A stretch of DNA of 64,000 bases from Gammaproteobacteria bacterium (lineage in GTDB: Bacteria > Pseudomonadota > Gammaproteobacteria > Enterobacterales > Alteromonadaceae). The translations under genes and the position numbers were made by a program. Shown one piece after another: positions 57,030 to 64,000 of the stretch. The first letter of the stretch is position 1; each line of letters starts with the position of its first letter. Location: contig JAAEZG010000001.1 of the NCBI GenBank assembly GCA_018222985.1, positions 186,001 to 250,000 of the forward strand, read 5' to 3'. The notes beneath the pieces were generated by a model that was given only the letters and a program-made list of their open reading frames with translations, did not search any database and was not told where the DNA came from.

Positions 57030-57855
57030 CCAACGCGGGGTCAAGGCGCTCATGGCGCCAATTGATGCGCCAATCGAGATGAGGCCCAGTAACGCGCCCT
57101 GTGGCCCCTATTTCGGCTATGCGATCGCCCTGCTGTATTTCATCACCGACTTTAACGTGCAATTTGTGCAAATGAATATAGGTGCTAGTGACGCCATAGC
57201 CGTGCTCAATGATTAATGTGCCACCAGAGTAAAACAGATCGTTTTCGGCAAGCACAACCTTGCCTGGCCATGGCGCGAATACTGGGGTACCTGTTGGCGC
57301 GGCAATATCTAAACCGAAGTGTGGGTTGCGTGGCGTACCATTAAAAATACGCTGACTGCCGTACACACCACTAATACGCCCAGTAGCTGGCATTTCTATC
57401 GGCATTAAAAAGTCCGTACGCGCACTGTTTGCATTGTTACGGGCAGCCCATACTTTAGCTGCTTCTTTACGAGCTCTCGCTTGCTGTTCGGGGTCTGGCG
57501 TAACGGTTTTTTGTGGCACACCGTCCACTCTGTCAATTTTGTACTGCCGTGGGGCAATATCAATAACCCGAGTTAACGTTTGGCCATTATTCCCTGTGAT
57601 AACCAATCGCTGCGGCCCGCTTACATCGCGGCCAAAGCCAAACACCACGTGGCCAGAGTCGGTTATAGGCAACGGGTTACCGTTAAGCTCTGCAGCAACA
57701 GCATGTTCTACTTCGCCAATAAGTAACCCGCCGGATACCTGGGCCCCGTTTAAGGTTATTGTCGGTGTTTCGGTACTTACTGGCGCAGCAGCAACCATAA
57801 AGCTAGCCACGGCCGCCGTTAGCACACCCAACATGCGTATACGTTGCTTAAGCAT
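56974..57855 (-). CDS. M23 family peptidoglycan metallopeptidase
   Basis: The 293 residues have a signal peptide (about 1-25, ending VAAAP), a linker domain, and a C-terminal LytM/M23 domain with zinc motifs NPHFGLD and GPHLDW, and the conserved YIHLHKL. The usual second His of HxH is Asp here (HLD); Asp can bind zinc, but activity needs checking. Likely a cell-wall endopeptidase in the periplasm. AAGGAG lies about 9 bases before the ATG at 57855, which is 8 bases inside the QueD-like gene. Confidence 0.9.
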   Translation of the reverse strand: MLKQRIRMLGVLTAAVASFMVAAAPVSTETPTITLNGAQVSGGLLIGEVEHAVAAELNGNPLPITDSGHVVFGFGRDVSGPQRLVITGNNGQTLTRVIDIAPRQYKIDRVDGVPQKTVTPDPEQQARARKEAAKVWAARNNANSARTDFLMPIEMPATGRISGVYGSQRIFNGTPRNPHFGLDIAAPTGTPVFAPWPGKVVLAENDLFYSGGTLIIEHGYGVTSTYIHLHKLHVKVGDEIQQGDRIAEIGATGRVTGPHLDWRINWRHERLDPALAIEFFSPAATNPVPAADR

Positions 57856-58741
57856 AACCAATAGCTCCTTTGCCGACGCCTTCAAACCCAGTTACTTGCA
57901 CCGCATCATTTGGGTGTTCGCGCTTGATAGCTTGCGCCAAATAATTGGCAATACATTCCACGGTTGAATCGGTTGGAATCGTATAATTTTCTGCCACCGG
58001 TACTAAAATTTCAAATAGCCCCTGATCGGCGGTGTAGCTGTAGGCAATGTGAGTTTGCTCAGTAATGCTGATGTTTTGTTGCGCAAATACCGGCGAAAGC
58101 TGTAGGTGCGTTAGTGCAACACCATCTTCTTCTGAGCCCAAATAAATGTCTTGCCAGGTTTGCGCCCAATGCTGCTCTAGCTCGGCGTTACGCTCGCCAT
58201 TCAATGCCACATACAGGCGTGAACGATGCCCGTGGGCTATGCGCTGGCAGTTGCCATCATGCTTTTTTAAACCGTGGGTATAGTGGTAAAACGCCCCAGG
58301 AATTTCTTCAGCACGCAGTTGCAACGTTAGCCCCTGCACGTTCTCTGGAAGTTCGCGTTTAATCACTGCACGCAAATAGTCGGTAACGCTTTGCATGGTC
58401 ACTTGCTGGGCATCAATAAACGCAAAGGCGTCCGCCGGACAAAACAAATGGATTGACCGTTGATTCGGGCGCAAAAAGTCAACCCAGTGGCTATTTCCGT
58501 CGTCGTGATGAGTCACACAGGTATACGGATGCTCAGCTGGAACCGCAAGCTTATGGTCAACCGCATCATCAATAATGCGCTTGATTTGCTTTTTAACACG
58601 ACCAAAATCGAGCACCATGGACTGTTCGTTTAACGAGCCGTCTAAAATAATATCAACGATCCAACTTTCGCCAACCATGCCGCGCTCAGGGCAAAGATAA
58701 GAAAAATCGATAACGGTTAAATCGTTCACAAATAACTGCAT
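57848..58741 (-). CDS. Two-domain 6-pyruvoyl-tetrahydropterin synthase homologue
   Basis: The 297 residues contain two PTPS/QueD-like domains. The C-terminal one (about 150-297) keeps the catalytic and zinc residues: HGLKKHDGNCQRIAHGHRSR has the three His and the Cys. The N-terminal one (about 1-130) starts DFSYLCPERGMVGESWIVDI, in which the corresponding zinc His residues are not present, so it seems non-catalytic. In QueD this chemistry gives 6-carboxytetrahydropterin for queuosine; the product here is not known. The stop overlaps the M23 gene start by 8 bases. Confidence 0.85.
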   Translation of the reverse strand: MQLFVNDLTVIDFSYLCPERGMVGESWIVDIILDGSLNEQSMVLDFGRVKKQIKRIIDDAVDHKLAVPAEHPYTCVTHHDDGNSHWVDFLRPNQRSIHLFCPADAFAFIDAQQVTMQSVTDYLRAVIKRELPENVQGLTLQLRAEEIPGAFYHYTHGLKKHDGNCQRIAHGHRSRLYVALNGERNAELEQHWAQTWQDIYLGSEEDGVALTHLQLSPVFAQQNISITEQTHIAYSYTADQGLFEILVPVAENYTIPTDSTVECIANYLAQAIKREHPNDAVQVTGFEGVGKGAIGYA

Positions 58742-58805
58742 TGGCGTCTCTAAAAAATTAAATAATTAGCAATAAAATTAAGGGTAAGTATACCACTACC
58801 ACGCG

Positions 58806-59480
58806 CTAGGCGATAATTTTGATTAGCACCAACCAGTCATAAATTAGTTTCAAGGCTAACCCTAAAAGCGCAATACCCATGGCCCGATCAATCCAATGGC
58901 TAATTGCCCATAAACGATTTAAAAATGGCGGCCAAGTTATTAATGTTGCGAGCAGTAAAAACCATGCGGCGGTCGCTACTGCCATATATATGCCGTAACC
59001 CACTTTAATTAATGTGGGCGTGCTTGGAGCTATAACGGTACTAAACAACGCCAGAAAAAACAGCGTGGCTTTCACATTAAGGCCATTGGTTAAGAAGCCA
59101 ATGCGAAAAGCTTTACTGGCTGGCAAGCTAAGGTGTTCAGCTTGGCTAATACCGACGCCTTGGTTTGCTGGTGCAGCGCTTGGCTGCGCTTGAATGGCTT
59201 GCCACCCAAGCCAACCTAAATAACCCGCACCGAGTAATAGTAAACTACCGTAAACCCACTGATAGCGGTGAATAACCAAGGCGACACCAAGTACCGAGTA
59301 AGCGACATGCAAAAAAATACCGGTACCAATTCCCAACGCGACCCAGCGCCCAGCATGACGGCCATAGCTAATGCTGTAGCGCGTGGTTACAGCAAAATCG
59401 GGGCCAGGGCTTGCCACAGCAAGGAAGTGCAATGTGGCTATGGTTAAAAACTCACCCAAATAAATTGATAAATTTTCCAT
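58806..59480 (-). CDS. LysE/RhtB family amino-acid exporter
   Basis: The 224-residue protein has six hydrophobic segments, with family motifs SPGPDFAVTTRYSISYGRHAGRWVALGIGTG near the start and SKAFRIGFLTNGLNVKATLFFLALF in the middle. Proteins of this kind export amino acids such as threonine, homoserine or lysine. It is divergent from a LysR-type regulator with a short shared region, so the regulator likely controls it. Confidence 0.92.
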   Translation of the reverse strand: MENLSIYLGEFLTIATLHFLAVASPGPDFAVTTRYSISYGRHAGRWVALGIGTGIFLHVAYSVLGVALVIHRYQWVYGSLLLLGAGYLGWLGWQAIQAQPSAAPANQGVGISQAEHLSLPASKAFRIGFLTNGLNVKATLFFLALFSTVIAPSTPTLIKVGYGIYMAVATAAWFLLLATLITWPPFLNRLWAISHWIDRAMGIALLGLALKLIYDWLVLIKIIA

Positions 59481-59496
59481 TCTGATTTACTTTTAG

Positions 59497-59521
59497 TTAA
59501 TTAATCGCGTGTTTAAATTAA
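59497..59521. promoter_or_regulatory. Candidate LysR-type operator between LysE and LysR genes
   Basis: TTAATT (59497-59502) and AATTAA (59516-59521) are inverted copies with a 13-base spacer, in the 64-base divergent region. LysR-type sites often have such A/T-rich dyads. The repeat is short and the region A/T-rich, so chance is possible. Confidence 0.3.
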
Positions 59522-59544
59522 TAAATAACAACGAGATGACGCCC

Positions 59545-60462
59545 ATGGCACAAGATAAAAGCCCTTCACTAAATGCATTACGTGTTTTCGCTGTTGCAGC
59601 TCATGCCGATTCTTTTAAGCAAGCGGCCCAGCAACTTGGTGTTTCACAGTCGAATATTACGCGACAAATACAAGCACTTGAAGAGCAATTAGGTACACGA
59701 TTGTTTCAACGTGATAATCGCGTTCATGCGCTCAGTGCTGCCGGTGAAGTTCTAGCTCCTGACCTATTTCGCATTTTTCGTGAGCTTGATCGGGTTGTTG
59801 ATCGCGCTCGCTCAGTAGGTGACAGTGAATTAACCACCTTGCGCATAGCGGTGCCGGAAAGCTTTCTACGTTGGTGGCTTAGCCGACGTTTGGCTGAGTT
59901 TTACGCTTTATACCCGCATATTCAGGTGCAATTTCAAACCGTTGAATTATTTCCTCAAAGCCACGGCCAAGCGACGTTGTGCCAACAATTGGCCCATGAA
60001 GAAATTGATTTGGCCATTCACTACGGTACCCTGCGCGATAAATCGCTGCATAGCGCTGTATTGTACACCCCAACCTATATTCCTGTGGCGCAAACCAGCA
60101 GTGAAAAAGCGCTCGCATCGCGATTATGGTGGGTGGATACCCAAGCCCCTTACTGGCGTCAGTTTAAAAAGGCTCAGGCCCATTTAGCGCGTCAATTAAC
60201 CTTACGTCACGTTAGCAGCTGCAATATCGCCATTGATTTAGCCCACGGCACCGATCATTTGACGCTGATCGACCAGTTGTTTCTTATGCATCCTCAATTA
60301 CAAAGCTATGTAAAACACACTGAATATCAAGTCAGCCTACCTGAGCCCATGGTGGCAAGCTACAAGCAACGAGCGCGGCAACCATTAGCGCTCGTCGCTT
60401 TTCATAAGTGGCTTGATGCGCGGCTTACCAGTGCTTTGGCGGGTAACGCTCAGCCAAGCTAA
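59545..60462 (+). CDS. LysR-type transcriptional regulator
   Basis: The 305-residue protein has an N-terminal winged HTH (SLNALRVFAVAAHADSFKQAAQQLGVSQSNITRQIQALEEQLG) and a C-terminal effector-binding domain. The HTH looks like the GcvA/AmpR group. The divergent LysE-type exporter suggests that it responds to an amino acid. GAGATG lies 6 bases before the ATG at 59545; ATGs at 59509 and 59536 are alternatives. The 3' end overlaps the convergent gene by 38 bases. Confidence 0.92.
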   Translation: MAQDKSPSLNALRVFAVAAHADSFKQAAQQLGVSQSNITRQIQALEEQLGTRLFQRDNRVHALSAAGEVLAPDLFRIFRELDRVVDRARSVGDSELTTLRIAVPESFLRWWLSRRLAEFYALYPHIQVQFQTVELFPQSHGQATLCQQLAHEEIDLAIHYGTLRDKSLHSAVLYTPTYIPVAQTSSEKALASRLWWVDTQAPYWRQFKKAQAHLARQLTLRHVSSCNIAIDLAHGTDHLTLIDQLFLMHPQLQSYVKHTEYQVSLPEPMVASYKQRARQPLALVAFHKWLDARLTSALAGNAQPS

Positions 60463-61924
60463 TGCTGTCGCCTGTATGGGTAACGACCCGCGCGTGACGT
60501 CGATTTAGCTGGCGTGGGTCTGAAACGCCGCACGAGTGCGCAATAATATTCACGCCATACTCTAAGAATTTATGGTAGTTGGCCACACGAACACTTTTAT
60601 CGGCGGGGTCTAAGCCGCGCTGCAGGTCTCGGTCGTGGGTGGTGATACCTGTTGGGCAGGTGTTTTTGTTGCACTGCATGGCCTGAATACAGCCCAGAGA
60701 AAACATAAAACCACGTGCCGAAACAACAAAATCTGCACCAATGGCTATGGCCCAAGCGACATCTGCAGGGGTGATCATTTTTCCTGATGCAATCACACGA
60801 ATACGTTCTTTTAGGCCAGCAGCGGAAAGCTTATCAACCAAAATAGGCAAACTTTCTGATAGCTTAAGCCCAACATAGTCCATTAATGGCTGAGGAGCCG
60901 AACCGGTGCCGCCATCTGCACTGTCGAGGGTAATAAAATCAGGAGCGCTTTCGTGCCCTCGTGCGTTAATTGTCGAAACTAATTCATCTATCCAGTTCGG
61001 TTCACCCATTACAAACTTAATACCTGTGGGCTTGCCAGTGATACGACGCACGCGCTCAATAAAATCAAGTAATTCATCGTTATTGCTTATTTCAGGGTGC
61101 CGATTCGGTGATATTGAGTCTTGGCCCACCGGAATACCTCGAATTTCTGCAATTTCTTGGTTTACCTTAACACCTGGCAATATTCCGCCTTTACCCGGTT
61201 TTGCGCCTTGGCTAAGTTTAATTTCAAACATCTTTACTTCACGTTTACTGGCAATATCACGTAGTTTGCCCTCGTGTAGCTCACCTGACGGCGTGCGCAC
61301 ACCATACTTGGCTGTGCCCATTTGAAAAACCACATCGCAGCCACCAGCAAGATGATAAGGGCTAAGCCCCCCCTCACCCGTATTCAACCAGCAATTTGCT
61401 ATTTTCGCGCCTTTTGACAACGCAGTAACCGCGACCGGTGACAGCGCACCATAGCTCATACCTGAAATATGAAAATAGCTAGTGGGTGAATACGGTTCGT
61501 CACAATGCGGCCCAATGGTAACCGGTTCAGGTTGGGTCTTTTCTTCTTCTTGATGCGGGTATGCGCTGTTGGCAAAAATAATGGTGCCATTTTTGGTTAA
61601 ATCGCGCGTTGAACCAAAAGCCAAAGTGCGGTCAGCATTTTTAGCAGCTCGATACACCCAGCTTCGTTGTGCACGATTAAATGGCATCTCTTCACGGTCC
61701 ATGGCATAAAAATATTGCCGAAAAAACTCACCGAGGTGTTCAAATAGGTACCGAAAACGGCCAATAACTGGGAAGTTTCGGCGTATGGTATGCCGAGTTT
61801 GGTGTTTATCCACCACATACATCACGCCAATAGCAATAACGCCAATAATTAGTGCCAAAATAAACAAGGCAACCAACCATTGTGCAAGCGTCAATAATGT
61901 CGACATCCAACCATTCACTTCCAT
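60425..61924 (-). CDS. FMN-binding glutamate synthase family protein
   Basis: The 499 residues carry an N-terminal membrane helix (about 10-35) and a GltS-like FMN/Fe-S domain. It has GLSPYHLAGGCD, the glutamate synthase barrel, and CIQAMQCNKNTCPTG, whose three Cys keep the C-x5-C-x4-C spacing of the [3Fe-4S] cluster in GltB. It lacks the amidotransferase domain of GltB, so it is not full glutamate synthase. Electron partner and reaction are unknown. AAAGGAA precedes the ATG. Confidence 0.93.
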   Translation of the reverse strand: MEVNGWMSTLLTLAQWLVALFILALIIGVIAIGVMYVVDKHQTRHTIRRNFPVIGRFRYLFEHLGEFFRQYFYAMDREEMPFNRAQRSWVYRAAKNADRTLAFGSTRDLTKNGTIIFANSAYPHQEEEKTQPEPVTIGPHCDEPYSPTSYFHISGMSYGALSPVAVTALSKGAKIANCWLNTGEGGLSPYHLAGGCDVVFQMGTAKYGVRTPSGELHEGKLRDIASKREVKMFEIKLSQGAKPGKGGILPGVKVNQEIAEIRGIPVGQDSISPNRHPEISNNDELLDFIERVRRITGKPTGIKFVMGEPNWIDELVSTINARGHESAPDFITLDSADGGTGSAPQPLMDYVGLKLSESLPILVDKLSAAGLKERIRVIASGKMITPADVAWAIAIGADFVVSARGFMFSLGCIQAMQCNKNTCPTGITTHDRDLQRGLDPADKSVRVANYHKFLEYGVNIIAHSCGVSDPRQLNRRHARVVTHTGDSISLAERYPPKHW

Positions 61925-61988
61925 GACTTGTTCCTTTTGCAGTGAAGAGAAACTTATATGTGCTTAAGTGTAGATACAACATATAAAA

Positions 61989-62016
61989 ATCCTTCGACAA
62001 GTGCGAGGGTTTTCGT
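61989..62016 (-). terminator. Probable terminator of the tRNA operon
   Basis: On the minus strand AAAACCCTCG pairs imperfectly with CGAAGGATTTT (one mismatch and a bulge), followed by TTTTTATATG. It lies between tRNA-Leu and the glutamate synthase-like gene, where the tRNA transcript should end. Confidence 0.45.
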
Positions 62017-62110
62017 TGGTAAAAAGGAATTGTTCTGCGCGCGAAGAGGCGCACGATGCTAACTAAAACAAGTGTTGATTGAGGTAATACTTAAAGATAA
62101 TTCGAGGAAG

Positions 62111-62197
62111 TGGTGCCCGGGGCCGGACTTGAACCGGCACGCTGTTACCAGCGAGGGATTTTAAATCCCTTGTGTCTACCAATTTCACCACCCGGGC
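62111..62197 (-). tRNA. tRNA-Leu (anticodon TAA)
   Basis: The 87-base class II tRNA has a long variable arm, anticodon loop TTTAAAA with TAA in the middle, a GCCCGGG/CCCGGGC acceptor stem, and CCA encoded. It is last in the Gly-Cys-Leu group, the same order as in E. coli after uvrC-pgsA. Confidence 0.97.
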
Positions 62198-62237
62198 ACT
62201 TCTATAACAAGGCTCAGACTTTCGACTTCATTCTCAA

Positions 62238-62311
62238 TGGAGGCGGGTCCCGGAGTCGAACCGAGATCCACGGATTTGCAATCCGCTGCATAGCCATTCT
62301 GCCAACCCGCC
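62238..62311 (-). tRNA. tRNA-Cys (anticodon GCA)
   Basis: The 74-base tRNA has acceptor stem GGCGGGT, the anticodon loop ATTGCAAAT containing GCA, and CCA encoded. It lies between tRNA-Gly and tRNA-Leu. Confidence 0.97.
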
Positions 62312-62319
62312 ATTGAGTT

Positions 62320-62394
62320 TGGAGCGGGAAACGAGATTCGAACTCGCGACCCCAACCTTGGCAAGGTTGTGCTCTACCACTGAGCTATTCCCGC
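62320..62394 (-). tRNA. tRNA-Gly (anticodon GCC)
   Basis: The 75-base tRNA has acceptor stem GCGGGAA/TTCCCGC, the anticodon loop TTGCCAA, and CCA encoded. It is the first of the three co-transcribed tRNAs, with a promoter just upstream. Confidence 0.97.
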
Positions 62395-62409
62395 GTCCAG
62401 TGCTTGCGC

Positions 62410-62437
62410 ATTCTACTGTCTATTTCGGCAAGGTCAA
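62410..62437 (-). promoter_or_regulatory. Promoter of the tRNA Gly-Cys-Leu operon
   Basis: On the minus strand TTGACC (62437-62432) and TAGAAT (62415-62410) are 16 bases apart, followed by a GCGC discriminator. This is the typical stable-RNA promoter plan, subject to stringent control; the first tRNA begins 15 bases later. Confidence 0.75.
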
Positions 62438-62473
62438 CGACTTTTTTAACTGAAAGCGTTTGTTTGGCTATTT

Positions 62474-63022
62474 TTAATCCACTTGGCTTAAATCTGACCA
62501 AGCAGCGCGCAAATATTCGACCATCGACCAAACTGTTAGAACGAAGGCAATATACAATATTATTGTTGCTGTGACGACAATAAATGTATTTGCTTCCCAA
62601 ATTAACCCGCCAATGGCGACCATTTGTGCAATTGTTTTGTATTTGCCAATGTTCGACACCTTCACTTGTTCTTGACGGCCAATTTGTGCCATCCATTCGC
62701 GCAACGCTGAAATAACAAGTTCGCGACTAATAATGACCAACGCAGGAATACTAATCCACCAGCTTGCGTAGTCTTCAACAATGACGACCAAAGATGCCGC
62801 AACCATCACTTTATCGGCCACTGGGTCCAAAAAAGCCCCGAACTTGGTAAATTGGTTAAATTTCCGCGCCACCCAGCCATCTAGGGCATCTGTAATGCCT
62901 GCTATTAAATACACAAAGGCCGCCCAAAAGTGCGCATCGGGCCATGGCTGATAATAAATGATTAGAAAAACCGGAATTAACGCAATTCGAAAGATCGTTA
63001 AAATGTTTGGCACATTCCACAT
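62474..63022 (-). CDS. pgsA: Phosphatidylglycerophosphate synthase PgsA
   Basis: The 182-residue membrane enzyme joins CDP-diacylglycerol and glycerol-3-phosphate in phosphatidylglycerol synthesis. It has the CDP-alcohol phosphotransferase motif DGWVAR...GAFLDPVADK (Asp residues at D-x2-D-G-x2-A-R-x8-G-x3-D-x3-D spacing), in about four to six membrane helices. It follows uvrC by 15 bases, as in E. coli. Confidence 0.97.
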   Translation of the reverse strand: MWNVPNILTIFRIALIPVFLIIYYQPWPDAHFWAAFVYLIAGITDALDGWVARKFNQFTKFGAFLDPVADKVMVAASLVVIVEDYASWWISIPALVIISRELVISALREWMAQIGRQEQVKVSNIGKYKTIAQMVAIGGLIWEANTFIVVTATIILYIAFVLTVWSMVEYLRAAWSDLSQVD

Positions 63023-63037
63023 CAGGTCTATTTTCCT

Positions 63038-64000
63038 CTATTCGTCGCGAAATGCGTGATAAATAGTTTCCGCAAGTTCACGACTAATTCCTGGTACGGC
63101 GGTAAGTTGGTCAATACTAGCTTGTTTTACCTCCTGTAATCCACCGAGATTTTGCAATAATTTCTGCCGCCGCTTCGCCCCAATGCCAGGAATATCTTCC
63201 AAACGTGATGAGCGACGCACCTTTGCGCGGCGTTGTCGATGCCCTGTAATGGCAAACCGATGAGATTCATCGCGAATATGTTGCACTAAATGCAAGGCTG
63301 CGGCATCGGAAGCTAATGGAACTGTTTGATGACTGCCGGCTAAAATTAAAGTTTCTAAGCCCGGCTTACGCGACTCGCCTTTTGCTACGCCAATGAGTAG
63401 CGGCGCACGAACGCCCTGCTCATCGCCCCAGTCATTGAAGTAGGCCTCGGCCTGCGCCAATTGGCCTTTACCCCCGTCAATAAATAAGATATCGGGTATG
63501 GCGGCTTTCCCTTCGTCGCTTAACAAGGCAGCGTCAAATCGACGCTGCAGTGCTTGCGCCATGGCTGCATAGTCGTCGCCTGGGGTTATGCCTTTAATGT
63601 TGAAACGGCGATAATCTGACTTTTTTGGTCCTTGGCGGTCAAACACTACACACGACGCGACCGTTTCTTGGCCCATGGTGTGACTAATATCAAAGCATTC
63701 CATACGCTGTACGGGCTTTTCTAAGTCGAGTACTTGTTCCAGCTCGCTCAAACGCAGCAACATAGTGTTCTCTTGATTCAATTTGCTTTCTAAAGCATTC
63801 AGCGCATTTTTTTGGGCCAGCGTTTGATACTGTTTTCTTTCACCGCGCACGTTATGAGTCATTCGTACCTTTTGCGCTAACGCTTGCTCAAGCACTTGCA
63901 AATCATGTTCAGGGTCAAGTAGCTGCGCGGCATTGGTTTCGGGCAATATAATTTCACGTGGTAGCGAGCGCCCTACTTTATCGTTTAAATAAAATTGCAG
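63038..64000 (-). CDS. uvrC: Excinuclease ABC subunit UvrC, 3' part (cut by the window)
   Basis: The frame is open to the right edge of the window, so the 5' part is missing. The visible 320 residues include an N-terminal part with coiled-coil-like residues, the RNase H-like endonuclease domain with MECFDISHTMGQETVASCVVF and LFIDGGKGQLAQA, GESRKPG, HRFAITGHRQRR, and the C-terminal helix-hairpin-helix pair (DIPGIGAKRRQKLLQNLGG and AVPGISRELAETIYHAF). UvrC makes both cuts in nucleotide excision repair. An apparent internal start near 63946 is a TTG within the gene. Confidence 0.97.
   Translation of the reverse strand: MQFYLNDKVGRSLPREIILPETNAAQLLDPEHDLQVLEQALAQKVRMTHNVRGERKQYQTLAQKNALNALESKLNQENTMLLRLSELEQVLDLEKPVQRMECFDISHTMGQETVASCVVFDRQGPKKSDYRRFNIKGITPGDDYAAMAQALQRRFDAALLSDEGKAAIPDILFIDGGKGQLAQAEAYFNDWGDEQGVRAPLLIGVAKGESRKPGLETLILAGSHQTVPLASDAAALHLVQHIRDESHRFAITGHRQRRAKVRRSSRLEDIPGIGAKRRQKLLQNLGGLQEVKQASIDQLTAVPGISRELAETIYHAFRDE

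Overview
The window reads as a compact stretch of core chromosome from a marine gammaproteobacterium of the order Alteromonadales. Idiomarinaceae (Idiomarina, Pseudidiomarina, Aliidiomarina) is the best guess. That rests on gene content and synteny, not on a database search: ycbZ-fabA-rmf, DUF3466-uup-rlmL, zapC-pyrD next to a 1614-residue NAD-glutamate dehydrogenase, msrC-proQ-prc, uvrC-pgsA-tRNA Gly/Cys/Leu, and a cbb3 oxidase cluster leading into uspE-ttcA. I see no insertion sequence, prophage, integron, CRISPR array or rRNA, and no stretch of obviously foreign composition. No gap between genes exceeds 300 bases.

Layout. 1-1742 (+): a polytopic membrane protein and a Bax-like glucosaminidase. 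1717-10794 (-): the cbb3 cytochrome oxidase operon ccoNOQP, a terminator, then the assembly genes ccoH-ccoI-ccoS and a SafE-like membrane protein, then uspE and ttcA. The fnr gene often found between the last two blocks, and ccoG, are both absent. 11023-12906 (+): a lipoprotein and an nfeD/SPFH pair. 13055-18843 (+): an RND efflux adaptor and pump with an exported SRPBCC protein, then an unknown exported protein. 19128-22594 (+): a TraB/GumN protein, a Lon-like protease and fabA with a FabR-like operator. 22662-29071 (-): rmf, DUF3466 protein, uup, a small glutaredoxin and rlmL. 29246 (+): initiator tRNA-fMet.

29330-37562 (-): NAD-glutamate dehydrogenase, pyrD, zapC and a periplasmic nucleotidase in one tight run. 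37757-41882 (-): nhaC and pepN. 41985-46127 (-): a six-gene operon of zinc-ribbon protein, DUF1315 protein, msrC, an unknown acidic protein, proQ and prc. 46251-50656 (-): an alanine/Na+ symporter, an M14 carboxypeptidase and an extended GAPDH, divergent from pyruvate kinase (50801-52237, +). 52268-55107 (-): a DUF6279 lipoprotein and a LytTR-type two-component pair. 55248-57029 (+): an M61 peptidase. 57848-61924: a two-domain 6-pyruvoyl-tetrahydropterin synthase homologue, an M23 peptidase, a LysE/LysR divergent pair and an FMN-binding glutamate synthase-like protein. 62111-64000 (-): three tRNAs, pgsA and the 3' part of uvrC.

Taken together the window suits an aerobic organism that lives on peptides and amino acids. 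It has several peptidases (PepN, M61, M14, M23, Prc, Lon-like), a catabolic glutamate dehydrogenase, an amino-acid/Na+ symporter, an Na+/H+ antiporter and a high-affinity oxidase. I found no clearly new multi-gene system. The points most worth a second look are the fabA operator region, the unknown acidic gene before proQ, the exported SRPBCC gene fused translationally to an RND pump, the degenerate N-half of the two-domain QueD-like protein paired with an M23 peptidase, and the missing fnr and ccoG.
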